From positions 90,723 to 154,722 of the forward strand of contig NZ_JAHEWN010000009.1 of the NCBI RefSeq assembly GCF_018598555.1: a stretch of DNA of 64,000 nucleotides, written 5' to 3'. The DNA comes from Curtobacterium aurantiacum. GTDB taxonomy: Bacteria > Actinomycetota > Actinomycetes > Actinomycetales > Microbacteriaceae. Of the stretch, positions 27,142 through 34,716 are shown one piece after another. The translations under genes were made by a program, and so were the position numbers. The notes beneath the pieces are model-generated. The model did no database searches and had not been told where the DNA came from. It saw only the letters and a program-made list of their open reading frames with translations. Position 1 is the stretch's first letter; every line of letters begins with the position of its first letter.

Positions 27142-27857
27142 GCATCCACCTGGTCGGCGGCGGTCTGTTCGCCGCCTCGGACGCCGCAGCGCCGTTCCTC
27201 GCCGAGGCCACCGCCCGTTCCGCAGCGGTCGGCCGGAGCGTCCCGCGCATCGCCCTGCTCTCCGTGGCGGGCCCGGACGGCGGCAGTCCGTCGTCGACCG
27301 CCGACATCGCCGAGGTCCTCGGCGGCCCGCGCACGGCCGAGGTGCTCGTCACCGAGGTCGCGGCCGGTCAGGTCTTCGACACCACCGTCCTGAGCGACGT
27401 CGACGCCCTGGTGGTCGGTGGCGGCGTCACCCCCGACTACCTGGCGGCGATCGCCCCGCTCGTCGACCAGCTCCGCCTGCTCGTCTCCGATGGTCTGCCC
27501 TACCTCGGTTACTCGGCCGGTGCGATGATCGCCGCCGACCGTGCCCTCGTGGGCGGCTGGCGCATCGGCGGCGTCGAGATCTGCCCCGAAGCGGCGTCCG
27601 AGGGGCTGGACGAGGTCGAGCTCCGCGAGGGCCTCGGCCTGGTCGACCTGACCATCGACGTGCACGCGGTGCAGGCCGGCACGCTCGCGCGGCTCATCGC
27701 CAGCGCCGAGGCCGAGTTCGTCACCGCCGGGCTCGCGATCGACGAGGACACCACGCTCGTCGTCGGCGAGGGCGCGCTCGAGGTCCGGGGGACCGGCAGC
27801 GTCTGGCGCGTGATGGCCGGCGAGGAGTCGGTGGCCGTCGCCACCATGGGCGCGTAG
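27138..27857 (+). CDS. Peptidase S51-like protein
   Basis: The 239-residue protein has the S51/dipeptidase E-type nucleophile elbow [14 protein letters not shown] and [14 protein letters not shown], the conserved Gly-rich strand. Cyanophycinases and dipeptidase E share this fold and a Ser-His-Glu triad; His may be that in TIDVHAVQ. The substrate could be a small aspartyl peptide or another acyl amide. GTG 27138 overlaps the PRTase stop by 4 bases; ung follows 5 bases after. Confidence 0.8.
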   Translation: MSIHLVGGGLFAASDAAAPFLAEATARSAAVGRSVPRIALLSVAGPDGGSPSSTADIAEVLGGPRTAEVLVTEVAAGQVFDTTVLSDVDALVVGGGVTPDYLAAIAPLVDQLRLLVSDGLPYLGYSAGAMIAADRALVGGWRIGGVEICPEAASEGLDEVELREGLGLVDLTIDVHAVQAGTLARLIASAEAEFVTAGLAIDEDTTLVVGEGALEVRGTGSVWRVMAGEESVAVATMGA

Positions 27858-27862
27858 CCGAC

Positions 27863-28546
27863 GTGGAACCACGGCCGCTCGCCGACCTGGTCGACCCCGG
27901 CTGGGCTGAGGCCCTCGCACCGGTCGAGCCCGACGTGCACCGGATCGGCGCGTGGCTGCGTGACGAGAGCGCTGCGGGCCGCCACTACCTGCCCGCCGGC
28001 GGCGACGTGCTGCGCGCGTTCACGAGCCCGTTCGACGCCGTCAAGGTGCTGGTCGTCGGGCAGGACCCGTACCCGACGCCCGGCCACCCGATCGGCCTGT
28101 CGTTCGCGGTTGACCCCGCCGTCCGCCCGGTGCCGCGGAGCCTGGCGAACATCTACCGCGAGCTCGCCGACGACCTCGGCGTGGCGCCCCCGCCGCACGG
28201 CGATCTGCGGGCCTGGTCCGACCAGGGCGTCCTGCTGCTCAACCGGGTGCTCACCGTGCAGGCGGGCGAGGCCGGCAGCCACCGCGGCAAGGGGTGGGAG
28301 GCGGTGACCGACCAGGCCGTCCGCGCGCTCGTCGCCCGCGGCACCCCGCTCGTCGCCGTGCTGTGGGGTGCCCAGGCCGGGTCGGTCCGACCGCTCCTCG
28401 GTGACACCCCCGTCGTCGCGTCGGCGCACCCGAGCCCGCTCAGCGCGTCGCGCGGGTTCTTCGGCAGCCGCCCGTTCTCGCAGGTGAACGCCCTGCTCGA
28501 GTCGCAGGGCGCACCGCCCGTCGACTGGACGCTGCCCGCTCAGTAG
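27863..28546 (+). CDS. ung: Uracil-DNA glycosylase
   Basis: The 227-residue family-1 UDG has [20 protein letters not shown] (water-activating Asp), [12 protein letters not shown] and the loop [21 protein letters not shown] with its catalytic His. It removes uracil from DNA in base-excision repair. GTG 27863 is the start, 5 bases after the previous stop. The TAG stop supplies the first bases of a -10 hexamer for the next gene. Confidence 0.93.
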   Translation: MEPRPLADLVDPGWAEALAPVEPDVHRIGAWLRDESAAGRHYLPAGGDVLRAFTSPFDAVKVLVVGQDPYPTPGHPIGLSFAVDPAVRPVPRSLANIYRELADDLGVAPPPHGDLRAWSDQGVLLLNRVLTVQAGEAGSHRGKGWEAVTDQAVRALVARGTPLVAVLWGAQAGSVRPLLGDTPVVASAHPSPLSASRGFFGSRPFSQVNALLESQGAPPVDWTLPAQ

Positions 28547-28549
28547 GCT
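28544..28549 (+). promoter_or_regulatory. -10 hexamer TAGGCT overlapping the ung stop codon
   Basis: The ung stop TAG (28544-28546) is the first half of TAGGCT, which ends 6 bases before GTG 28556. This gives the acetyltransferase a possible leaderless promoter inside an otherwise tight gene run. Confidence 0.45.
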
Positions 28550-28555
28550 CGGCAC

Positions 28556-29161
28556 GTGCTCGAGGAGGAATACCAGCGACGGCGGGTCCTGCCGCGACAC
28601 CTGCGTGCCCCGGCGGCGACCGAGACGGCCTTCGAGTACCGGATCCGTGCGGCCGAGGTGGGGGACCTGCCCCACGTGCGCGAGATCCACACGCACTACG
28701 TCCGCAACTCGTCGGTGACCTTCGACCCGGCGGCGTTCACCTACGCCGCGTGGAAGAAGCGCTACGACGACATCCGGAAGCGCCGGCTGCCGTTCCTGGT
28801 GGCGGAGAACCCCGCCGGGCAGATCCTCGGGTACGCCCTGGTCGACGCGTGGAACCCCAGGGACCGTTCGAACCACGTGGTCGAGGACTCGATCTACCTC
28901 GGTGCGGCCTCGGGTGGCAAGGGACTCGGCCGTGCCCTGATGGAGGCGCTGCTCGACGAGTGCCGGTCGGCCGGCGTGCGCGAGGTCGTCGCGGTCATCG
29001 CGGACCGGCAGGCCGAGGCGTCGATCCGGCTGCACGAGCGGCTCGGCTTCGAGGAGGTCGGCCGGATGGGCAAGGTCGGCTACAAGTACGACCGCTGGCT
29101 CGGCACCGTCACGATGCGGCTCCGCCTGCGCGGGCCGCGGCTGTTCGCCCGCCGACGCTGA
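28556..29161 (+). CDS. GNAT N-acetyltransferase, phosphinothricin acetyltransferase-like
   Basis: The 201-residue protein has RIRAAEVGDLPHVREIHTHYVRNSSVTFD, AYALVDAWNPRD-like strands (GYALVDAWNPRDRSNHVVEDSIYL), the acetyl-CoA loop GGKGLGRALMEALL, and IRLHERLGFEEVGRMGKVGYKYDRW. This arrangement is that of the MddA/Pat group, which acetylate methionine sulfone, phosphinothricin or similar amino acids. The exact substrate is not certain. About 30 extra N-terminal residues precede the core domain. Confidence 0.87.
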   Translation: MLEEEYQRRRVLPRHLRAPAATETAFEYRIRAAEVGDLPHVREIHTHYVRNSSVTFDPAAFTYAAWKKRYDDIRKRRLPFLVAENPAGQILGYALVDAWNPRDRSNHVVEDSIYLGAASGGKGLGRALMEALLDECRSAGVREVVAVIADRQAEASIRLHERLGFEEVGRMGKVGYKYDRWLGTVTMRLRLRGPRLFARRR

Positions 29162-29162
29162 C

Positions 29163-29186
29163 GGCACCGGCACCGGCACCGGCACC
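29163..29186. repeat. GGCACC hexanucleotide repeat, four units
   Basis: Four exact GGCACC units follow the acetyltransferase stop directly (29163-29186). It is a simple-sequence tract with slippage potential. Confidence 0.9.
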
Positions 29187-29238
29187 GACGCGACACACCT
29201 GACGGGCGTCGGTCACGCTCGAGACGTGGCTGCAGGGC

Positions 29239-29284
29239 GGACGGGAGGCCCGTGGCGGGCCCCGGCACGAGCCTCCAGGCCGTC
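29239..29284. terminator. ACGGGAGGC-family hairpin between acetyltransferase and GntR
   Basis: GGACGGGAGGCCCGTG on the left pairs imperfectly with CACGAGCCTCCAGGCCGTC on the right. It lies between convergent genes and ends 12 bases before the gntR-type stop. Confidence 0.7.
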
Positions 29285-29295
29285 TGGCGGTCGCG

Positions 29296-29994
29296 TCAGC
29301 CTGCCGGGGCCTCGGTGATGAACTCGTCGCGCGTCACGCGGAGCAGCGCGGTGGCCGCCGCCGCCGCGGCGTCCGCGTCACCGTCGACCGCTGCGCGCCC
29401 GACGGCCTCGTGCCGGAGCGCTGCCTCGCGCGTCCAGCGTGTGATGGGGTCGCGCGACTCCGACGTCCTGGTGCGCAGGAGCGCCTCGACGGTGCCGGCG
29501 AAGTGCGTGAACACGGCGTTCCCCGACCCGGTGAGCAGTGCCCGGTGGAAGCGGACGTCGGCCTCCAGGTAGGCGCGGCTGTCCTCGCGTCCGCAGGCGT
29601 CGAGCATGTCCCGGGCGGCGGCGAGCACGGCGTCCGCACCGTCGGAACCGGCGGTCAGCGACGCCGCCACCGGTTCGACCCCGAGCCGGAGTTCGACGAG
29701 CTCGCGCTGCTGCACGAAGTACGCCGGCGAGGTGCCGCGCCACCGGATGACGGTCGGGGCGAGCAGCTCCCACGCCGTGATGTCGCGGACGAGCGTGCCG
29801 ACCCGCTGCCGGGGTTCGACCAGGCCGAGTGACTGGAGGACCCGGAGTGCCTCGCGCACCACCGACCGGGAAACGCCGAACTCGTCGGCCACCAGCTCGG
29901 GCCGGACGACGGCGCCTGTGGGGAGGGCGCCGTCGACGATCCGCTGGCCCAGGGTGTCGAGCACGTGGGCGTGCAGTCCGCGCGCGATGGGCAT
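29296..29994 (-). CDS. GntR-family (FCD) regulator of the gluconate genes
   Basis: The 232-residue protein has an N-terminal winged helix (about 5-75, ELVADEFGVSRSVVREALRVLQSLGLVEPRQRVGTLV) and an all-helical FCD domain (95-225) with metal-ligand style positions (RFHRAL, RHEAVGRA). FCD regulators bind small acids; gluconate or 6-phosphogluconate is likely here because the divergent gene is gntP. GGAGG lies directly upstream of ATG 29994. It probably represses gntP-gntK through the palindrome at 30099-30112. Confidence 0.88.
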   Translation of the reverse strand: MPIARGLHAHVLDTLGQRIVDGALPTGAVVRPELVADEFGVSRSVVREALRVLQSLGLVEPRQRVGTLVRDITAWELLAPTVIRWRGTSPAYFVQQRELVELRLGVEPVAASLTAGSDGADAVLAAARDMLDACGREDSRAYLEADVRFHRALLTGSGNAVFTHFAGTVEALLRTRTSESRDPITRWTREAALRHEAVGRAAVDGDADAAAAAATALLRVTRDEFITEAPAG

Positions 29995-30093
29995 CGTTCC
30001 TCCATGCAGTACAGGTCACGCGACGGGCGTGACGCCGGTCCCATCGAAGCGGCAGACTCCGTGGACGGGCGGTTGGCGCGCGGGATGACGTCG

Positions 30094-30112
30094 TATAGTC
30101 TGATTAATCAGA
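30094..30112 (+). promoter_or_regulatory. gntP promoter -10 and overlapping 14-base operator palindrome
   Basis: TATAGT (30094-30099) is a good -10; TTGGCG at 30073-30078 is a possible -35 with a 15-base spacer. The perfect palindrome TCTGATTAATCAGA (30099-30112) covers the likely transcription start. A GntR dimer bound here would block initiation. The leader to ATG 30201 is about 95 bases. Confidence 0.65.
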
Positions 30113-30200
30113 TTATTGAGGGTCGGCGTTCGTCGCGCCAGTCCACCCTCGACACGAAGGCGACGGAGCCGCGCAGCAGCGACTCCAGGAAGGGGCGCTG

Positions 30201-31784
30201 ATGCCTCACGCTCTCCCAGACCACGTGCTCGCCGACCCGGTCGGTGCGGTGCTCGCCGCCGGCGGTGGCACCACCGAGAGGGTCGACCCGTCCGGTTCGA
30301 TCCCGCAGCTGATCATCGCGGCGCTCGTCGGCATCGTGCTGATCATCGCGCTCATCACATGGCTCAAGGTGCACCCCTTCATCGCGCTCACGATCGGCGC
30401 GCTCGGCGTCGGCATCGGCGCGGGCCTGGCGCCCGACGAGGCGGTCACGAGCTTCGGCGACGGCTTCGGCGCGACCATGACGAGCGTCGGCATCCTGGTC
30501 GGGCTCGGGGCGATGTTCGGCAAGATGCTCGTCGACTCCGGCGCGGCGGACCGCGTGGTGGACACCCTGGTGCGGAGGTCGTCGAAGGCGGCCCTGCCGT
30601 GGACGATGGCCCTGATCGGGGCGCTCATCGGGCTGCCGATGTTCTTCGAGGTCGGGCTCGTCCTGCTCATCCCGATCATCGTGCTGGTCGCCAAGCGGAG
30701 CGAGGTGCCGATCATGAAGATCGCCGTCCCCGCCCTGGTCGGCCTGTCGACGATGCACGCGTTCGTCCCGCCCCACCCCGGCCCGCTCGTCGCGATCTCC
30801 ACCGTCGGTGCGAACCTCGGCACCACGCTCGCCTTCGGCATCGTGCTGGCGATCCCGGTGATCGTCCTGGCCGGGCCGCTCTTCGCCCGGTTCGCGGCCC
30901 GCTGGGTCGACATCCCCGTCCCCGACATGTTCGGGTCGCGTGGCGCGGTCGCCACCGCCGGCCCCGCCTCGGGGTCGGGTTCCGGGTCCGCCGCCTTCGC
31001 CGACGACCCGGCGCACCCCGGTCGGGAGGCCCGGCGCGGCCCCGCCACGCAGGACACCGCATCCCTGCCCAACGGCAAGAGCGACTTCACGCGCGTCATC
31101 AGCGAGCCGCGGAGCCCCTCGTTCACCATCGCCCTCGTCGGCATCCTGCTGCCGGTGGTGCTCATGCTCGCCCAGGCGATCCGTGAGGCGACGGCGCCCG
31201 ACGCGTCGGGCTCGTGGGTGAGCCTGCTCGACTTCCTCGGATCGCCGATGATCGCCATCGGCATCGCGGCGGTCTACGCGATGGTCTTCTTCGCGATCGG
31301 TGGCGGCATGGACCGCTCGGCCGTCGCCAAGTCCCTCGAGAGTGCGCTGCCCCCGATCGCCGGGGTCCTGCTCATCGTGGGCGCCGGCGGTGGGTTCAAG
31401 CAGGTCCTCATCGACACGGGCATCGGCGGCGTGATCGCCGACGCCGTCAAGGACTCCGGCATCTCGGTGCTGCTCGTCGCCTGGGTCGTCTCGGCCCTGG
31501 TGCGCGTGGCGACCGGATCGGCCACGGTCGCCACCGTGACCGCCGCCGGCATCATGGCGCCCATCGCCGCCGACCTGTCGTCGCCGATGACGTCGCTGCT
31601 CGTGCTCGCGATCGGTGCCGGCTCGGTGTTCCTGTCGCACGTCAACGACGCCGGGTTCTGGCTGGTGAAGGGGTACCTCGGCACCACGGTGGGGCAGACG
31701 TTCAAGACGTGGACGGTGCTCGAGTGCCTCATCTCGGTGTTCGGCCTGCTCGGGGTCCTGCTGGCCGGGGTGTTCATCCGATGA
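30201..31784 (+). CDS. gntP: Gluconate:H+ symporter
   Basis: The 527-residue protein has 12-14 membrane helices of the GntP family: GAMFGKMLVDSGAADRVVDTL, PMFFEVGLVLLIPI, MHAFVPPHPGPLVAI (the family signature) and SVFLSHVNDAGFWLVKGYLGTTVGQTFKTW. A cytoplasmic loop of about 80 residues (GPASGSGSGSAAF...) is longer and lower in complexity than usual. It imports gluconate. AGGAAGGGG lies before ATG 30201. It overlaps gntK by 4 bases. Confidence 0.93.
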   Translation: MPHALPDHVLADPVGAVLAAGGGTTERVDPSGSIPQLIIAALVGIVLIIALITWLKVHPFIALTIGALGVGIGAGLAPDEAVTSFGDGFGATMTSVGILVGLGAMFGKMLVDSGAADRVVDTLVRRSSKAALPWTMALIGALIGLPMFFEVGLVLLIPIIVLVAKRSEVPIMKIAVPALVGLSTMHAFVPPHPGPLVAISTVGANLGTTLAFGIVLAIPVIVLAGPLFARFAARWVDIPVPDMFGSRGAVATAGPASGSGSGSAAFADDPAHPGREARRGPATQDTASLPNGKSDFTRVISEPRSPSFTIALVGILLPVVLMLAQAIREATAPDASGSWVSLLDFLGSPMIAIGIAAVYAMVFFAIGGGMDRSAVAKSLESALPPIAGVLLIVGAGGGFKQVLIDTGIGGVIADAVKDSGISVLLVAWVVSALVRVATGSATVATVTAAGIMAPIAADLSSPMTSLLVLAIGAGSVFLSHVNDAGFWLVKGYLGTTVGQTFKTWTVLECLISVFGLLGVLLAGVFIR

Positions 31785-32383
31785 GTGGCGCAGTGGACGA
31801 CGGTGCTGCCGCTGCTGCCGCTGCTGCCGCTGGTGCTGCTGGTGCCGGGGGTGCCGGTGCTGCCGGGCTGGATGCTCGTGTCCTGGTCGTGATGGGGGTG
31901 TCCGGGTCGGGCAAGTCGACCGTCGCCGCCATGGTCGCCGAGCAGGTCGGGTGGGAGTTCGCCGAGGGCGACGCGATGCACCCGCCGGCGAACGTCGACA
32001 AGATGCACGCCGGCACCCCGCTCACCGACGAGGACCGCTGGCCCTGGCTCGACGTCGTCGCCGCGTGGATCCGGGGGCACCTGGACGCCGGGACGAACGG
32101 CGTGGTCACCTGCTCGGCGCTCAAGCGCTCGTACCGCGACGTGCTGCGCGCCCCGGGCGTGGTGTTCGTGCACGTGGCCGGCGACGGGGCGCTCATCGAG
32201 CAGCGGATGTCGCAGCGTTCCGGGCACTTCATGCCGACGTCGTTGCTCCAGTCGCAGCTCGCCACGCTCGAGCCGCCGCAGCCCGACGAGGCCCACGTGA
32301 CGATCGCCGCCGACCGCACCCCCGAAGCCGAGAGCGCCGAGGTCGTCGAACGGCTCGGACTGGTCACGATCCCGAGAGCCTGA
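31781..32383 (+). CDS. gntK: Gluconokinase with Ala/Gly-rich N-terminal extension
   Basis: The 200-residue protein has VLVVMGVSGSGKSTVAAMVA (Walker A), WEFAEGDAMHPPANVDKMHAGTPLTDEDRWPWL (gluconate-binding region of GntK) and CSALKRSYRDVLR. It phosphorylates gluconate to 6-phosphogluconate. About 30 residues of Ala and Gly precede the kinase core, encoded by a GCTGCC-type repeat (31803-31870) that typical homologues lack. The start is ATG 31781, overlapping the gntP stop. Confidence 0.9.
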   Translation: MSGAVDDGAAAAAAAAAGAAGAGGAGAAGLDARVLVVMGVSGSGKSTVAAMVAEQVGWEFAEGDAMHPPANVDKMHAGTPLTDEDRWPWLDVVAAWIRGHLDAGTNGVVTCSALKRSYRDVLRAPGVVFVHVAGDGALIEQRMSQRSGHFMPTSLLQSQLATLEPPQPDEAHVTIAADRTPEAESAEVVERLGLVTIPRA

Positions 32384-32410
32384 TCGGGCAGCGCTCGGCA
32401 GCATGGCCGC

Positions 32411-33724
32411 ATGGCACTCGACGACTCCCTCTCGCTCCTGACCCGCGGCTACGGGTTCGGTGCCCACCTGTGGCGCCGGACCCGGCCGGGGGCGCGTGCC
32501 GTGGGCTTCCGACTGCTCGGACGTCCGGCGCTGCTCGTGCGCGGCGCCGAGGGCGTCGGGCTGTTCTACGACGGCGACCGGACCGCGCGGCACGGGGCGA
32601 TGCCGGCCATCGTGCAGCGGACCCTGTTCGGCGTCGGCTCCGTGCACAGTCTCGACGGCCCGGAGCACCACCACCGCAAGGCCACCTTCGTCGACGTCGC
32701 CTACGAGGACGAGCAGGTGCGGCGGCTCGCGCCACTGCTGACGGCGGAGTGGGCCGCCGAACGGGACTCCTGGATCGCTGGCGGCACCCGGTCGGCGTAC
32801 GACGCGGCCGTCGGCGCGATCGGCCGTGCGGTCATGCGGTGGGCCGGCCTGCCGGGGACCCCGGCGGCGAAGACGCGCTGGGCGGCGAGGCTCGCCCAGA
32901 TCGTCGACGGGTTCGGCGTGCCGTACTCGACGGAGTACCTGCAGGCCGTGCTGAACCGGCACTGGTCGGACCGGCACGCCCGGCGACTCGTCGAGGCCGT
33001 CCGCGGCGGCCGGCTGACACCCGAGCCGCACACCGCGCTGTACGAGTGGGCGTGGCACCGTGACCCCTCCGGTGCGCTGCTGCCCGCGCGCCTGGCGGGC
33101 ATCGAACTGCAGAACAGCATCCGACCGGCGATCGCGGTGGCCCGGTTCGTGGCGTTCGCGGCGAAGGAGCTGCACGACCGGCCGGAGTGGCGGGCACGGA
33201 TCGCTGCCGAGAGCGCGGCGGCCGCCGACATCGATGACGGGCCGCGCGTCGACGGCCAGCACGTCGATGGTCCGCGCGTCGACGGCCCGCTCGCCGTCGC
33301 CTTCGCGCAGGAGATCCGCCGGACCGCGCCGTTCGTGCCGATGCTGCCCGCCTGGGCCACCACCGACGTCGAGCTCGACGGCGAACGGTTGCCCGCCGGC
33401 GGACGGGTGGTGCTCGACATCACCGGCACCGACACCGACGAGCGTTCCTGGGACCGCGCTGGCGCGTTCGACCCGTCGCGGTTCCTCGGCGTGGACGACT
33501 TCGAGGCGATCACGACGTTCGTCCCGCACGGCGGCGCCGAGGTCGCGACGGGTCACCGGTGCCCCGGCGAGAAGGTCGCGATCGCGGCCCTCGCGGCCGC
33601 GGTGTCGGTGCTGAGCGACCCGCGCGTGACGATCCTCGACGACGGGCTGCAGGTCGACCGCCGACGGCTGCCCACCAAGCCGGCGTCTGGAGGGAAGGTC
33701 CGGGGCCGCTGCCCCTTCCACTGA
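32411..33724 (+). CDS. Cytochrome P450, CYP152-like fatty-acid peroxygenase
   Basis: The 437-residue protein has GVGSVHSLDGPEHHHRKATF (CYP152 B-helix), IELQNSIRPAIAVARFVAF in the I-helix, where Arg-Pro replaces the acid-alcohol pair, and heme loop FVPHGGAEVATGHRCPGEK (Cys384). Peroxygenases use H2O2 to hydroxylate or decarboxylate fatty acids, with the Arg binding the carboxylate. A four-unit DGPRV-type insert (about 276-294) is unusual. It begins 27 bases after gntK, so it may be co-transcribed. Confidence 0.88.
   Translation: MALDDSLSLLTRGYGFGAHLWRRTRPGARAVGFRLLGRPALLVRGAEGVGLFYDGDRTARHGAMPAIVQRTLFGVGSVHSLDGPEHHHRKATFVDVAYEDEQVRRLAPLLTAEWAAERDSWIAGGTRSAYDAAVGAIGRAVMRWAGLPGTPAAKTRWAARLAQIVDGFGVPYSTEYLQAVLNRHWSDRHARRLVEAVRGGRLTPEPHTALYEWAWHRDPSGALLPARLAGIELQNSIRPAIAVARFVAFAAKELHDRPEWRARIAAESAAAADIDDGPRVDGQHVDGPRVDGPLAVAFAQEIRRTAPFVPMLPAWATTDVELDGERLPAGGRVVLDITGTDTDERSWDRAGAFDPSRFLGVDDFEAITTFVPHGGAEVATGHRCPGEKVAIAALAAAVSVLSDPRVTILDDGLQVDRRRLPTKPASGGKVRGRCPFH
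33236..33292 (+). repeat. 15-base coding tandem repeat in the P450 gene
   Basis: Four units of a 15-base pattern (GACGGGCCGCGCGTC and variants at 33236, 33251, 33266 and 33281) encode DGPRV-DGQHV-DGPRV-DGPL. It preserves the frame and lies between the I-helix and the K-helix region. Confidence 0.9.
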
Positions 33725-33763
33725 CCCGGCAGGTTCCGGCCCCGGTGCCCGCCGACCGGTCGC

Positions 33764-34687
33764 TCAGGTGAACCGGATCGGGGTGCCGACGGGCAGCGCC
33801 GCGAGCGTCTTCGTCATCTCCGCCGAGATCCGCACGCAGCCGTGCGAACTGCCCGTCGGGTCCGGGTAGTAGTGCAACGCGGTCAGGGCCGCGTTGCCGC
33901 CGTACGACGGGATGCGGGACGAGTGCGCCCCGGTCAGGATGATCGGGTTGCCCTGCGTGTACGCCACGCGGGTGTCGACGTACGCGGCTTCGACGTAGGT
34001 GGCGGTGTCGGTGGGCGTCGGGTCCTCGGGGGTGCCGAGCCGTGCGACCTCCGTCGCGGTCACCGCGCCCTTCCTCGTGACGACGGACACCGTGCTGGCG
34101 GCGACGTCGACCGTGATCATCCGGTCGGTGCGCACGATGGTGAAGTCGGCGGCCCGGGCCCACGCGAACGTCGCGCTCGGGGCGTCCGGGTCACCGCCGT
34201 CGCCGGGGGTGCGGTTGCGGGACGGCGTCGACACCAGGAGCATCCCGCCGTCCTTGCCGGGGGAACGGCCCCAGATCGCCGTCGCAGCGGGCCGGTTGAT
34301 CGTCGACACCAGGTGGGACAGGGTCGCCACCGGCCGGGCGCGGCTCGACGGACTCGCGTACAGGGCGACGAGGGGCGTGCGCGGGGTCGCGATCTGCCAG
34401 GTGTCCTCGGGCTCCACGTCCCCGCCGTCGAGCAGCTGCGGCACGACGGCGTCGTGGAACGCCAACGGCAGTGCGGCCAGGGCGGCGTCGGACGGTGCGG
34501 CGGGGACGGCCGCGAGGGTCGGGGTCCGGGTCGGCTCCGGCGTGGGGCTCGGGGTGGGCGTCGTCGTCGCGCGCGCAGCACGGGTCGGCTCGGGCCCCGG
34601 CGACCCGACCGTCACCCCCACGACCACGGCGGCGACGGCGATCACCAGCACGCCCGCCGTCGTCGCGATCCAGGTGTTCCGTCGCAT
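33764..34687 (-). CDS. L,D-transpeptidase (YkuD) with N-terminal anchor
   Basis: The 307-residue protein has a membrane anchor (about 6-28), a Pro/Thr linker (36-65), and a C-terminal YkuD domain with GAHSSRIPSYGGNAAL and SSHGCVRIS (catalytic Cys284). It forms 3-3 or protein crosslinks in peptidoglycan outside the cell. Between them lies about 110 residues without a recognised domain. ATG 34687 is chosen. It lies 29 bases after the ABC-F gene on the same strand. Confidence 0.88.
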   Translation of the reverse strand: MRRNTWIATTAGVLVIAVAAVVVGVTVGSPGPEPTRAARATTTPTPSPTPEPTRTPTLAAVPAAPSDAALAALPLAFHDAVVPQLLDGGDVEPEDTWQIATPRTPLVALYASPSSRARPVATLSHLVSTINRPAATAIWGRSPGKDGGMLLVSTPSRNRTPGDGGDPDAPSATFAWARAADFTIVRTDRMITVDVAASTVSVVTRKGAVTATEVARLGTPEDPTPTDTATYVEAAYVDTRVAYTQGNPIILTGAHSSRIPSYGGNAALTALHYYPDPTGSSHGCVRISAEMTKTLAALPVGTPIRFT

Positions 34688-34716
34688 GGTGCGTTCCCCC
34701 TCGGTCGGTCGGTCCG

